A stretch of 64,000 nucleotides of DNA from Fructilactobacillus myrtifloralis (GTDB taxonomy: Bacteria; Bacillota; Bacilli; Lactobacillales; Lactobacillaceae), in the NCBI RefSeq assembly GCF_024029335.1, contig NZ_CP097116.1, positions 496,001 to 560,000 of the forward strand, read 5' to 3'. How positions within the stretch are numbered: the stretch's first letter is position 1; every line of letters begins with the position of its first letter. Made by a program: the position numbers and the translations under genes. The notes under the pieces were generated by a model. That model did no database searches, was not told where the DNA came from, and saw nothing but the letters and a program-made list of their open reading frames with translations. Below are positions 41,321 to 49,530 of the stretch, one piece after another.

Positions 41321-43615
41321 CTATTCCACACCCTTCGTCGCTGCAATCAAATCCAATTTTCGTAACCTTCGACCCAATAACAGGACCGTTGAAAAGGCGG
41401 CCACAATCACAATCAAAGAGGAACCGACTAAACTCAATTTTGTGAGAAATGGATAGTAAATTAACTGGTTCGTGTTAAAGGTCGTAACGTATCGAGCTAG
41501 GAACCATTCTCCAAATGGAACTCCCACAAGCCAACCCACGGTTGTGATCATCAAGGTTTCTACAATGGTTAAATTTCGAATTTTCCCGCGCGAAAAACCT
41601 AAAATTTCTAACGTGGCGTAACTACGTGCTCGCTCCGTAAAACTCAGCGAACCCAGATTATATAAAATCACAATTGTAAGCATGATTCCGAAAACTTGAA
41701 TCATTAAAAAGATACTCCCCAGATTATCAACCATTGTCTGGGCATTCTGGCGTTGCTCACTTAAACTTACAAAATGACTAACAGCGGGACTATTTTTAAC
41801 CGAGCGGGACAGTTGAGACCGTTGCGTCAAAATAGAGCTCGGAAGAAACGGCATCCCCTGCTTTTCCCAGGTTGCTTGGGTTAGATAAAGTCCTTGTGGA
41901 GCATTCGATTTCACAATCCCCTTAATTCTGAGCCGCAGCGCCTTCGAACTGAGCGAGGGATGGAGAGTCACAAACTCATTGCGACGTAAATGGGACCGTT
42001 GTGCAATTCCTTCCGTCACATATACTCCACCATTTTGTATTTGCTGTTGATCAGTGGTCTGCAAGTGAACCGGGGCATGCTTGCTTAAGATGGTTAGTGG
42101 ACGATCAAATTGACCATGAGGTTGTAATCCAGCCGTAATCGTCTCAATCGGCTTTCCATTCGTCTTATTCACGAGTCGTTGTAATTCCGTTGCACTGGCC
42201 GGTTGCTGCAGATTAATTTTTTGCGTGTATGCGTATTCATGTCCATACGTTTGGCGAACCTGATAATCCATGGAGTTCTTTGTACCAAACCCAGTCATTA
42301 CCAGTGCTAAGCCCCCAATAATTCCAACTAACCCCATTACAGTTTGAATCTGATTGCCCAAATTAGCTCTAATTGACCATCGATTTCCAAACGGAATTAG
42401 TTGCCATATTTTGGTGATCCTTTCTAACCAAACCCGGTGGCCAACTTGAGCAGTACTCCCCTTTCGAAAGGCTTGAGCTGGTAGTAAGCCATGATTAACT
42501 TGGGCTGCTAGGTAAGCCGCCAGCATACAAATCAGAATCACTCCTAATGCTATATAAAGAGGCATCGCCGTATAAGAAATTTTCCAACTGGGCAGGGTAA
42601 ACATTGGTTTTTGGGAATTCATGACAAAGTTCGACAAGAACGGTGCAAACATTAAGCCACTTGCGGCCCCAATGGTTCCCACCAACAATCCATACATGGA
42701 ATAGTACAGAGCGAGAACCCCGTTTCGATACCCCAATGACTGCAGGGTAGATAAATCCTGTTGTTGTTGATCAATTACTTTTCGAATCGTTGTATACATA
42801 GCGAGAACCGCTAACAGAATAAAGATGATTGAAAACAGCAGTGAAAGATTGCGAATTTGTCCCACCCGATCTACTGCGGTTGATATTCCAATGTTCGATT
42901 TTTGCGTTTGTAACGTTACATATCGATCCTGCAACAACGAACGTAACCGTTTTTCAACTTGAACCAGATGCTTGGTTTGTAAATCAACTACATTATTGAT
43001 TGTTGGAACATGTAACTGGTTAGTTAGGGTCTCTTCACTTACATATCCATACCCATAAGCTTGTGCCTGAGGAGAAATGAAATCATTCGAACCTGTGTAG
43101 TACATTTTGTCAGGTGCATTAATCAACCCAGCTACTTTCAGCCGCGCTTCATGACGATTAACTTTTACAGCGATGAAACTTCCCACCCGTACTCCATTTT
43201 CTTGGGCAAACCGTTGATTTAAATAAATCCCCCGCGGATGCTGCGGTAACCGCTGTCCATCAACTTGGCGAACTTGCGAAATTTGTTGTTTTCCGGGAGT
43301 TGAAACCGTTAAATAACGCTTTTTCCCTTGGAGGTTAACATTCGTTTCCACTTCCGTTTTGGCATTCATCTTCTTCACGCTCGGTAACTGCCGAATTCGA
43401 TGCAAATCACGAGAAGTTATAGCAGTTGCTCGTAACGTGGCACTTGCTAAGTGGGTTTGGGTTGCATAGTGATTAATATTTTGCTTCATACCATTCCAAG
43501 TCCCTTCCAGTCCCGTATAGAAGAGAACACTGAGAAACGCCATCAGAAAAACTGAGAAGAATTGGGTCCAATTTTTCCGGACCGTTCGGAATAATTTTTT
43601 GACTAAAAAGCTCAT
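41321..43615 (-). CDS. ABC transporter permease, FtsX/MacB-like
   Basis: The frame opens at a TTG at 43621, but the ATG at 43615 overlaps the ATPase stop (ATGA) and gives 764 aa. Layout: one N-terminal helix (about 15-35), an extracytoplasmic domain, three helices (about 262-385), one helix near 430, a second extracytoplasmic domain, and three C-terminal helices (about 640-750). Such duplicated FtsX permeases export or extract lipophilic compounds or peptides, or sense antimicrobials. Partner ATPase lies directly upstream. Confidence 0.9.
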   Translation of the reverse strand: MSFLVKKLFRTVRKNWTQFFSVFLMAFLSVLFYTGLEGTWNGMKQNINHYATQTHLASATLRATAITSRDLHRIRQLPSVKKMNAKTEVETNVNLQGKKRYLTVSTPGKQQISQVRQVDGQRLPQHPRGIYLNQRFAQENGVRVGSFIAVKVNRHEARLKVAGLINAPDKMYYTGSNDFISPQAQAYGYGYVSEETLTNQLHVPTINNVVDLQTKHLVQVEKRLRSLLQDRYVTLQTQKSNIGISTAVDRVGQIRNLSLLFSIIFILLAVLAMYTTIRKVIDQQQQDLSTLQSLGYRNGVLALYYSMYGLLVGTIGAASGLMFAPFLSNFVMNSQKPMFTLPSWKISYTAMPLYIALGVILICMLAAYLAAQVNHGLLPAQAFRKGSTAQVGHRVWLERITKIWQLIPFGNRWSIRANLGNQIQTVMGLVGIIGGLALVMTGFGTKNSMDYQVRQTYGHEYAYTQKINLQQPASATELQRLVNKTNGKPIETITAGLQPHGQFDRPLTILSKHAPVHLQTTDQQQIQNGGVYVTEGIAQRSHLRRNEFVTLHPSLSSKALRLRIKGIVKSNAPQGLYLTQATWEKQGMPFLPSSILTQRSQLSRSVKNSPAVSHFVSLSEQRQNAQTMVDNLGSIFLMIQVFGIMLTIVILYNLGSLSFTERARSYATLEILGFSRGKIRNLTIVETLMITTVGWLVGVPFGEWFLARYVTTFNTNQLIYYPFLTKLSLVGSSLIVIVAAFSTVLLLGRRLRKLDLIAATKGVE

Positions 43616-44313
43616 CCCCAATCAACCTCCTCCACTTTCAACGGCGCACTAATCTCATTAATCTTTTCTACTTGACCATCTCGAATTCGAATGACGCGAT
43701 CCGCAATTTGCTCTACTAACGGATTATGGGTCACAATTACTACTGCCGTTTGGGGATTCTTACTAGCTTGCAACAACTTAAAAACTTGCTGGGACGTTTG
43801 CGTATCAAGTGCTCCAGTTGGTTCATCACATAGTAAAATCCGGGGGTGTTTAGCCAAAGCCCGGGCAATGGCAACCCGCTGCATTTCTCCGCCCGATAAT
43901 TGATCCGGAAAATTTTGCTTTCGTTGCTGCAAACCTACTTGTGCTAAGCAATCGTTTGTAGGTTGTTGGTACTGTTTGTTCAACAGTTGAGCTGCAATCG
44001 CAACGTTCTCTTCCACCGTCAAATTAGAAATTAAATTATAAAATTGAAAGACAAAGCCGACCAGCTTTTTCCGATACTCGGTTAATTGGCGATCCGATTC
44101 TGTATTAATCACGTCCCCATCGTAAGTTACGGAACCGGTGGTCGGCCGATCCATTCCACCCAAAATGTTCAACATCGTACTTTTCCCAGAACCACTTGGA
44201 CCTAAAATAACGGTTAGTTGATTCGGATTAATTTCAAAACTAACGTCGTTTAGTGCATGAGTAGTCTCCGCTCCAGTTTGGTACGTTTTACTGATATGGC
44301 TTAGTTTTAACAT
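43612..44313 (-). CDS. ABC transporter ATP-binding protein, MacB/LolD type
   Basis: The ATG at 44313 follows GAGGAGG and gives 233 aa starting MLKLSHISKTYQTG. Motifs: Walker A LGPSGSGKST (near residue 38), the Q loop in FVFQFYNLI, signature LSGGEMQRVAIARAL (near residue 140), Walker B ILLCDEPTGALD (near residue 161), and the His switch in VIVTHN. It energises the FtsX-like permease. The HxlR gene is divergent and probably regulates the pair. Confidence 0.93.
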   Translation of the reverse strand: MLKLSHISKTYQTGAETTHALNDVSFEINPNQLTVILGPSGSGKSTMLNILGGMDRPTTGSVTYDGDVINTESDRQLTEYRKKLVGFVFQFYNLISNLTVEENVAIAAQLLNKQYQQPTNDCLAQVGLQQRKQNFPDQLSGGEMQRVAIARALAKHPRILLCDEPTGALDTQTSQQVFKLLQASKNPQTAVVIVTHNPLVEQIADRVIRIRDGQVEKINEISAPLKVEEVDWG

Positions 44314-44394
44314 AAAAAAACTCCTCCTCTTAAATTCGTTCAGATACAATGCCACTTACAAAAGGAGAATTGCTAGCGATTTCCTTTCTGATTA

Positions 44395-44415
44395 AAAGCA
44401 TAAATGCTATACTTT
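44395..44415. promoter_or_regulatory. hxlR promoter and candidate operator
   Basis: An imperfect 21-bp palindrome with arms AAAG.ATA and TAT.CTTT overlaps an extended -10 (TGCTATACT, hexamer 44408-44413) of the HxlR gene. It is a likely site for the HxlR protein. Confidence 0.5.
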
Positions 44416-44475
44416 AAAAATAAAAGTAGGGTAATTTTTTACAGTATCTGTATTGAAACGAAAGAGGGACCTTTA

Positions 44476-44799
44476 ATGGCGACAGAACAGCATCTTGATG
44501 ATTGTCCAATTCAACCAGTGGTTGATATTATTAGCGGCAAATGGACCGCTTACGTTCTCTGGGAAATTTACAACGGGAATAATCACTACGGTGGGATGGT
44601 CCGTGCGTTACCGGGAATCAGCACCCGCACCCTCTCTACCCGGTTGAAAATGTTGGAACAACGAGGAATTATTACCAGAACCGTGTTTGACACAAATCCC
44701 CCTACGGTTGCTTATCAGCTGACTAAGAAAGGAACTGCGCTAGCTCCGATTCTGACTTCAATGAAGGAATGGTCGGAACGGTTTCGGGAAACGGATTGA
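44476..44799 (+). CDS. HxlR family winged-helix regulator
   Basis: The frame opens at 44404, inside the promoter; the ATG at 44476 gives 107 aa. The HxlR fold is clear: CPIQPVVDIISGKWTAYVLWEI (residues 10-31), then ALPGISTRTLSTRLKMLEQRGII (residues 44-66) and YQLTKKGTAL near residue 79. Cys10 lies at the conserved HxlR position used for redox or thiol sensing. It is divergent from an ABC exporter and probably controls it. Confidence 0.9.
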   Translation: MATEQHLDDCPIQPVVDIISGKWTAYVLWEIYNGNNHYGGMVRALPGISTRTLSTRLKMLEQRGIITRTVFDTNPPTVAYQLTKKGTALAPILTSMKEWSERFRETD

Positions 44800-44808
44800 G
44801 GGCAAAAG

Positions 44809-44837
44809 AAAAAGCAGCCGTTAATAGGCTCCTTTTT
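44809..44837. terminator. Terminator between hxlR and the FRG gene
   Basis: AAAAG-AGCC and GGCT-CTTTT arms with one mismatch, followed by T residues, lie between two convergent genes. Confidence 0.55.
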
Positions 44838-44844
44838 ATTATTT

Positions 44845-45927
44845 TCAATTATTACTATAAGGATGCATTTCCCTATAAAAGGATTCATTATAATTTTCTT
44901 TTAAATAAGCAGCTACATTATCATCGTCAGAATAAATAAATTTTCGATTAATCCCCATCAAATTAAGTTGTTTCATTATTTTAGCTTTTTTACTAGCCGG
45001 AATATTCATTTTAACAGCTGGTATAATTGGCTGAAAGTCCCCTATTTCATCATCTACACCTTCTCTTAATTGATAAATAAATAATCCTTGTTGATTTTTC
45101 ATTCGATCAAAAATAATTGTTGGTTTAACTAACAAGTACTTAAGACTGGGGAAATACATTCCATTTTCCATATTCATACCAATTAATGAGAATGTTAATC
45201 CAATAATTGGATCGAACCTTTTACTTATTTCTTCCGACCGTGAATAATTTTTATTCTTTATTTGAGATAAAAATTTATTTTTACTATAACTAACTTTTGC
45301 AAGTTCTGGATACTTAATAGAATATTCATTCCAGACTTTTTCACTTTCATCTTGGATTTTAAAAAAGTCTGAATCTTGAAATAAATAATAAGTAAATTGA
45401 TTAGATTCTTCCATTAAATCCTTTTGAATCATACTATCATCAATATCTTCAAACCATCTAAAAAAAATATGTTGCTGTGATATATCTTGTGAATATAACT
45501 TTTTTGTTAAATCTCTATATGGACTAGAATAGAATTGTCTTGGATAAAGATTATCATCTTTAATTGAATTACTAAATAGATACAAAAAACCATCTTCTTT
45601 TGGATTAGAATCACAAGCAAAGTACAATGCCACTAATGGATTAGCTGTAATATCAAGTAATTCTGTTGGTAAACCATGATGTTGCGAATACGATAAAAAA
45701 TTTTCTATTTCCTTTTGTGTAAGGTTTCCGCCAACTTCTCTAAAAAATTCTTTTCTTAAATTAAGTAAATCAACAAACGTCTTTTTATTATCAACCATCC
45801 AACGGTAACCACTAGCTAGATTTTTAGTTATACCATAATCTTTTGACTCACCACGAAAATACCAGTGATCATCGTATTTATCATCAATGAGTGTAATAAA
45901 ATCTTGTAAACTTTTAATTTCATCCAT
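44845..45927 (-). CDS. FRG domain-containing protein
   Basis: The 360-aa protein has the FRG domain in its first ~110 residues: DDHWYFRGESKDYG (residues 19-32), then FLSYSQHHGLPTELLDITANPLVALYFAC (residues 77-105), matching the family core (FRG motif and QH.GLPT.LLD..NP..ALYFA). The rest is unassigned. FRG proteins are patchily distributed and often near defence or toxin genes; the biochemical role is not settled. The gene is AT-rich and divergent from a small TIR-like gene across a 157-base promoter region with a perfect inverted repeat, so the two probably form one unit. Confidence 0.82.
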   Translation of the reverse strand: MDEIKSLQDFITLIDDKYDDHWYFRGESKDYGITKNLASGYRWMVDNKKTFVDLLNLRKEFFREVGGNLTQKEIENFLSYSQHHGLPTELLDITANPLVALYFACDSNPKEDGFLYLFSNSIKDDNLYPRQFYSSPYRDLTKKLYSQDISQQHIFFRWFEDIDDSMIQKDLMEESNQFTYYLFQDSDFFKIQDESEKVWNEYSIKYPELAKVSYSKNKFLSQIKNKNYSRSEEISKRFDPIIGLTFSLIGMNMENGMYFPSLKYLLVKPTIIFDRMKNQQGLFIYQLREGVDDEIGDFQPIIPAVKMNIPASKKAKIMKQLNLMGINRKFIYSDDDNVAAYLKENYNESFYREMHPYSNN

Positions 45928-46010
45928 AAATCTACCCCGTTTTTAATTATAAAAATAACAATATACTAAAATATCAATAATTAATTATAAATTATTAATC
46001 TAAATATTCC

Positions 46011-46058
46011 TTAACAAAATTTATGATTACTGTTATATTGCATATGTAAATGCAATAT
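46011..46058 (+). promoter_or_regulatory. Promoter and perfect inverted repeat between FRG and TIR-like genes
   Basis: TTAACA (46011-46016), 17 bases, TATATT (46034-46039) drives the TIR-like gene. The arms ATATTGCAT (46035-46043) and ATGCAATAT (46050-46058) form a perfect 9-bp inverted repeat covering the -10 and start site, as expected for a repressor site or an RNA hairpin. Confidence 0.6.
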
Positions 46059-46084
46059 TAAAAGGTAAAAGGACATTAATATTA

Positions 46085-46570
46085 ATGAAAAATATATTCT
46101 TAAGTCGTCCAAATAAATTTGATCCCATATATCAAAATTCAGTTGATAAATTAACTGAAGAACTCGATCATAGAGGACTTTATCCGATTACTATAGGTTC
46201 AACGGTTTTTCCTAACGGAATTCCTGTTAAAGAAATAAAAAAACAAATGCATGAATGTAAAGGAATAATTATTTTAGGAATCCCACAAATCCTAATTAAA
46301 GATGGTATTTATAAACCAGGTTCAGAAAATGAAACTAGAATAAATAATAAATTATATCCTTCAGTTTGGAACCAAATTGAAGGCGCGATGGCTTTCATTA
46401 TTGGAATTCCCATCATGATTATTGCAGATAATGAATTAAAATGCGATGGCCTTTTTGAAAATGGAACTTTGCCATTATCTACACATAGATATAACTTAAA
46501 AAATTCTGATTGGATTAATGATAAAAGTTTCATAGACCCTTTCAACGAATGGATTGGAGAATTAGAATAA
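46085..46570 (+). CDS. Small TIR-like/nucleotide-binding protein (tentative)
   Basis: The 161-aa protein starts with a TIR- or deoxyribosyltransferase-like strand-loop (KNIFLSRPNKFDPIY, residues 2-16), then a helix and VKEIKKQMHECKGIIILGIPQ (residues 48-68). Next comes SVWNQIEGAMAFIIGIPIMIIADNEL (residues 92-117), where a conserved Glu in the helix and the following hydrophobic strand resemble TIR-type NAD-processing folds. This is a fold-level guess; I do not recognise a named family. It is AT-rich and divergent from the FRG gene. Confidence 0.6.
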   Translation: MKNIFLSRPNKFDPIYQNSVDKLTEELDHRGLYPITIGSTVFPNGIPVKEIKKQMHECKGIIILGIPQILIKDGIYKPGSENETRINNKLYPSVWNQIEGAMAFIIGIPIMIIADNELKCDGLFENGTLPLSTHRYNLKNSDWINDKSFIDPFNEWIGELE

Positions 46571-46673
46571 TTTGAAAGCAAATCAATTATTAGCTAGCTA
46601 ATTAAAAGTATGTTATTGTTATGCTAAGTTTTTAATTGTACACCATCAAATTCAACAGAATGGAGTCCTTCTC

Positions 46674-47147
46674 ATGCTCAACTCAATTTACGATTACCAA
46701 ACTAAAGAACTAAACGGCGATCAAATTAACTTTGCCGACTTCAAAGGTAAAGTTATTCTCGTGGTTAACACCGCCAGCAAGTGTGGTTTAGCCGGTCAAC
46801 TCAAGGATCTAGAAAAGCTGTACCACGAATATCACGACCAAGGCTTAGAAGTTATCGGCTTCCCATCCAACCAGTTCATGATGGAATTGAAGGATTCGAA
46901 AAACATCACCGAGTACTGTCAGGTTCACTACGGGGTGACCTTCCCCATTACCGAAACCATCAAGGTTAATGGCGAAGATACCGATCCGCTATTTGCCTAC
47001 TTGAAAAAGGAATCCGGTCACGGTGCAATTAAATGGAACTACACCAAGTTCTTAATTGGCAAAGATGGCCAGTTGATTCACCGATATGCGCCAATTACTA
47101 ACCCTGCCAAGTTAGAACCAGCCATCAAAAAAGCACTCCAGGCCTAA
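46674..47147 (+). CDS. Glutathione peroxidase family protein
   Basis: The 157-aa protein is a short GPx: VILVVNTASKCGLAGQLKDLEKLYHEY (residues 27-53) with the peroxidatic Cys near residue 37, GFPSNQF (residues 63-69) where relatives often have GFPCNQF, and IKWNYTKFLIG (near residue 122) with the Trp-Asn pair. The resolving Cys of the second block is a Ser here. It reduces peroxides with thioredoxin or another thiol. Single gene with terminator. Confidence 0.92.
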   Translation: MLNSIYDYQTKELNGDQINFADFKGKVILVVNTASKCGLAGQLKDLEKLYHEYHDQGLEVIGFPSNQFMMELKDSKNITEYCQVHYGVTFPITETIKVNGEDTDPLFAYLKKESGHGAIKWNYTKFLIGKDGQLIHRYAPITNPAKLEPAIKKALQA

Positions 47148-47149
47148 AC

Positions 47150-47184
47150 AAAAAAGACCACAGGAAGAAATCCTGTGGTCTTTT
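47150..47184. terminator. Bidirectional terminator after the GPx gene
   Basis: AAAAGACCACAGGA and TCCTGTGGTCTTTT flank a 5-base loop between two convergent genes. Confidence 0.88.
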
Positions 47185-47192
47185 CTTTTGCG

Positions 47193-48368
47193 TTATTTTT
47201 TAATTGACTCACCGTTCGGTAACGGTGGCAACCCGTTATCTGGCAAAGAGAATGAGTCTAACAAGCCCTTGGTCCAGGCGGTTTGTTTCAACTGTTCCGG
47301 CGAAATCTCATGCACAATTTCATTAGCTCGATGATGAGATACCTTATACCCAAACAACGGGTCAATCAAACTACCGCGGGCCATCCCGACCATATCCATG
47401 TAGTGATTAACGGCATCCAGCGCTGCTTCGGCGCTAAATACACTGCCGACCGCCAACAACTTGGTTTCGGCATCCAGCGATTCCCGATAGATTTGCGTGT
47501 AACTCAGATTGCTATCCTTGGGGCCATCGTAATAGTGCCCAAAGATTGAAACATGCAAGTAGTCGAGTTGGAGCTGGTTAAGTTCCTTAACTAACTGGTT
47601 AGAATCGGCAATCGAATACCCGCTACCATCTTGATGCGGTTCTTCCGGACTGATCCGGTAACCAACGATAAAGTCCTGGGGTGCGTATTTAGCAACCATG
47701 CGCAGAACTTCCTTAGTAACCGCGATGGGAAAGCTCATCCGGTTAGCTAACGATCCGCCCCACTCATCAGTCCGTCGATTGGAATAGGTCGACATGAATT
47801 GTTGTAATAGGTAGTGGTTAGCGCCGTGAATTTCCACCCCATCAAAGCCAGCTTCAATGGCGCGCTTTGTCGCTAACCCAAAATCCTTGATGATAGCTTC
47901 AATCTGCTGAGTAGTTAACTCACGCACCTCATAGTTCAAATTCGGGGAAGTAATGGCACTGGGACCTAAGGCGTACCCATGCTTATCAGCAAATCCATTA
48001 CTTCGTAGGCCACCATGATTGATCTGTAGAATGGCTTTGGCCCCATCCTGCTTCATAGCCTTAGCAAGTGCTTTAATCGAGTCGAGGTGCTCGTCGTCAT
48101 AAATCCCAAGTTGTTCACCAAACGGACCGCCACCACTCGGTCCCCCGTTTTCGCTGACGTAATGATACTCGGTGATCAGCATCCCTGCTGTCTTACTCCG
48201 GGCTGCGTAGTACTGCAACGTATCAGCGGTTGCTCTTCCATCCGCCGTTCCAGATGAAGTTAGCATCGGAGGCAGAAACAAACGTCCCTGGACTTCGACG
48301 CCCCGCCGAAACTTCACTGAATCCGTTAATTGTCGTGTGATGATGAATCCCTCCTTAAATAAAACCAT
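47193..48368 (-). CDS. NADH:flavin oxidoreductase, old yellow enzyme family
   Basis: The protein (about 382-391 aa) has the OYE barrel: LPPMLTSSGTADG (near residue 32) for FMN binding, AILQINHGGLRS near residue 113, GVEIHGANHYLLQQFMSTYSNRRTDEWGGS (residues ~178-207), and DMVGMARGSLIDP near residue 330. It reduces activated alkenes or similar acceptors. The start is unclear: the in-frame ATG at 48368 precedes the AAGGAGGG site, and at the normal distance after it the codon is ATC (48339-48341), not ATG. The C-terminus has no extra FeS or Rossmann domain. Confidence 0.88.
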   Translation of the reverse strand: MVLFKEGFIITRQLTDSVKFRRGVEVQGRLFLPPMLTSSGTADGRATADTLQYYAARSKTAGMLITEYHYVSENGGPSGGGPFGEQLGIYDDEHLDSIKALAKAMKQDGAKAILQINHGGLRSNGFADKHGYALGPSAITSPNLNYEVRELTTQQIEAIIKDFGLATKRAIEAGFDGVEIHGANHYLLQQFMSTYSNRRTDEWGGSLANRMSFPIAVTKEVLRMVAKYAPQDFIVGYRISPEEPHQDGSGYSIADSNQLVKELNQLQLDYLHVSIFGHYYDGPKDSNLSYTQIYRESLDAETKLLAVGSVFSAEAALDAVNHYMDMVGMARGSLIDPLFGYKVSHHRANEIVHEISPEQLKQTAWTKGLLDSFSLPDNGLPPLPNGESIKK

Positions 48369-48621
48369 TTTTGTTATAAATGCTAACATTGATAGCTAAA
48401 TTATAGCTGGATTCCGTGAAATAGCAATGATATTGCATACTTTTAGTAAGTTAGATTATTAATAAACTTTCCCTCACCACAAACAGCTTATCCATAGTGA
48501 TCAAATTATCCGACAATCAATTCCTTATGATGATTCTAATTTTCCTAGCTAACTCCATTTTCTAATAGTGAAATTTAATCTTTCAATATGCTAAAATTAC
48601 TTTATTTTGGTGAGGGATTAA

Positions 48622-49204
48622 GTGTCTGATTATTCCCAGCACTAGAACGATTACCCAACCTATTCCCATAATCGGAACTGAGATTGCTACCGTAATTATG
48701 CTTGTTATTTATTACTTAAATTGACGAGCAGAAAATAAATTAAATAAGGCTGTTTTATTAACTTCTGAACAAGATATTTTAAGTGATGCTTTTACTAGTA
48801 TCGGAACCATGGTTGCCCTTGCTGGAGCAATGTTCTTTAAAATAACCTGGCTGGATGGAGCAACTAGTATTGTTGTCGGCTTCTTTATCCTCTATTCTGG
48901 ATTTAAAATTTTTCGGGAAACCAGTTTGAACCTTGCTGACTACTTTAGCCCCAAAGCAGAGCAAAAATATAAAGATGCCATCATGACTAATCCTAGTGTC
49001 ATTGCTGTGCCTAAATTAAAATCCCACTATAAGGGTAATTTAGTAACTCTAAATGTGGCAGTTGTCATTGATGGTGACAAGAAAGTTAGTGAAAGTTTTA
49101 AAATTGCCGAAGCAATTGAGGCGATGATGAAAACCAAATTTGTAATCATTGATACTGATGTTTCCTTTATTCCCGACTCAGTAATAGATACAAAAAATGA
49201 GTAA
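48622..49204 (+). pseudogene. CDF (cation diffusion facilitator) transporter, decayed
   Basis: The intact part (from about 48809) encodes the second half of a CDF protein: MVALAGAMFFKITWLDGATSIVVGFFILYSGFKIFRE and the cytoplasmic C-terminal domain. Upstream in the same frame PIIGTEIATVIMLVIYYLN is followed by a TGA and then SEQDILSDAFTSIGTMVALA, which is the membrane core of the family. A GTG behind a GTGAGGGA site at 48622 starts a short MSDYSQH frame that soon stops. The N-terminal membrane helices are missing, so the gene has a deletion and at least one stop. Confidence 0.8.
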
Positions 49205-49374
49205 CTAGAAAGCTCCCTAAATTAAATTTTGAATCTATAATTTTTGATACTGATGACATTAACTAAGTGAATGTGGTTAGTACACCTTTTTATAATCAGT
49301 GAAAATAAAAAAGAACATACCCTTTAGTTACAATATGTTCCAACTATTAGAAAGAATCAATTATTATGAATGAA

Positions 49375-49426
49375 ATAAAAATCAACAATGACATCAGAAC
49401 TCACAAATTCTAATGTCATTGTTGAT
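49375..49426 (-). terminator. Terminator downstream of the AAA ATPase gene
   Basis: ATCAACAATGACAT (49381-49394) and ATGTCATTGTTGAT (49413-49426) form a 14-bp perfect stem, with T residues following on the minus strand. It lies about 100 bases after the ATPase stop; the rest of 49205-49530 shows no gene. Confidence 0.6.
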
Positions 49427-49530
49427 AATAAAAAAAGTCAATGGCAATAATTAAATAAATTACATTATAAAATTAAAATCTTTAAATAACAATAAAATAA
49501 AAGAGAAAATTATCATATTTTAAAAACAAA

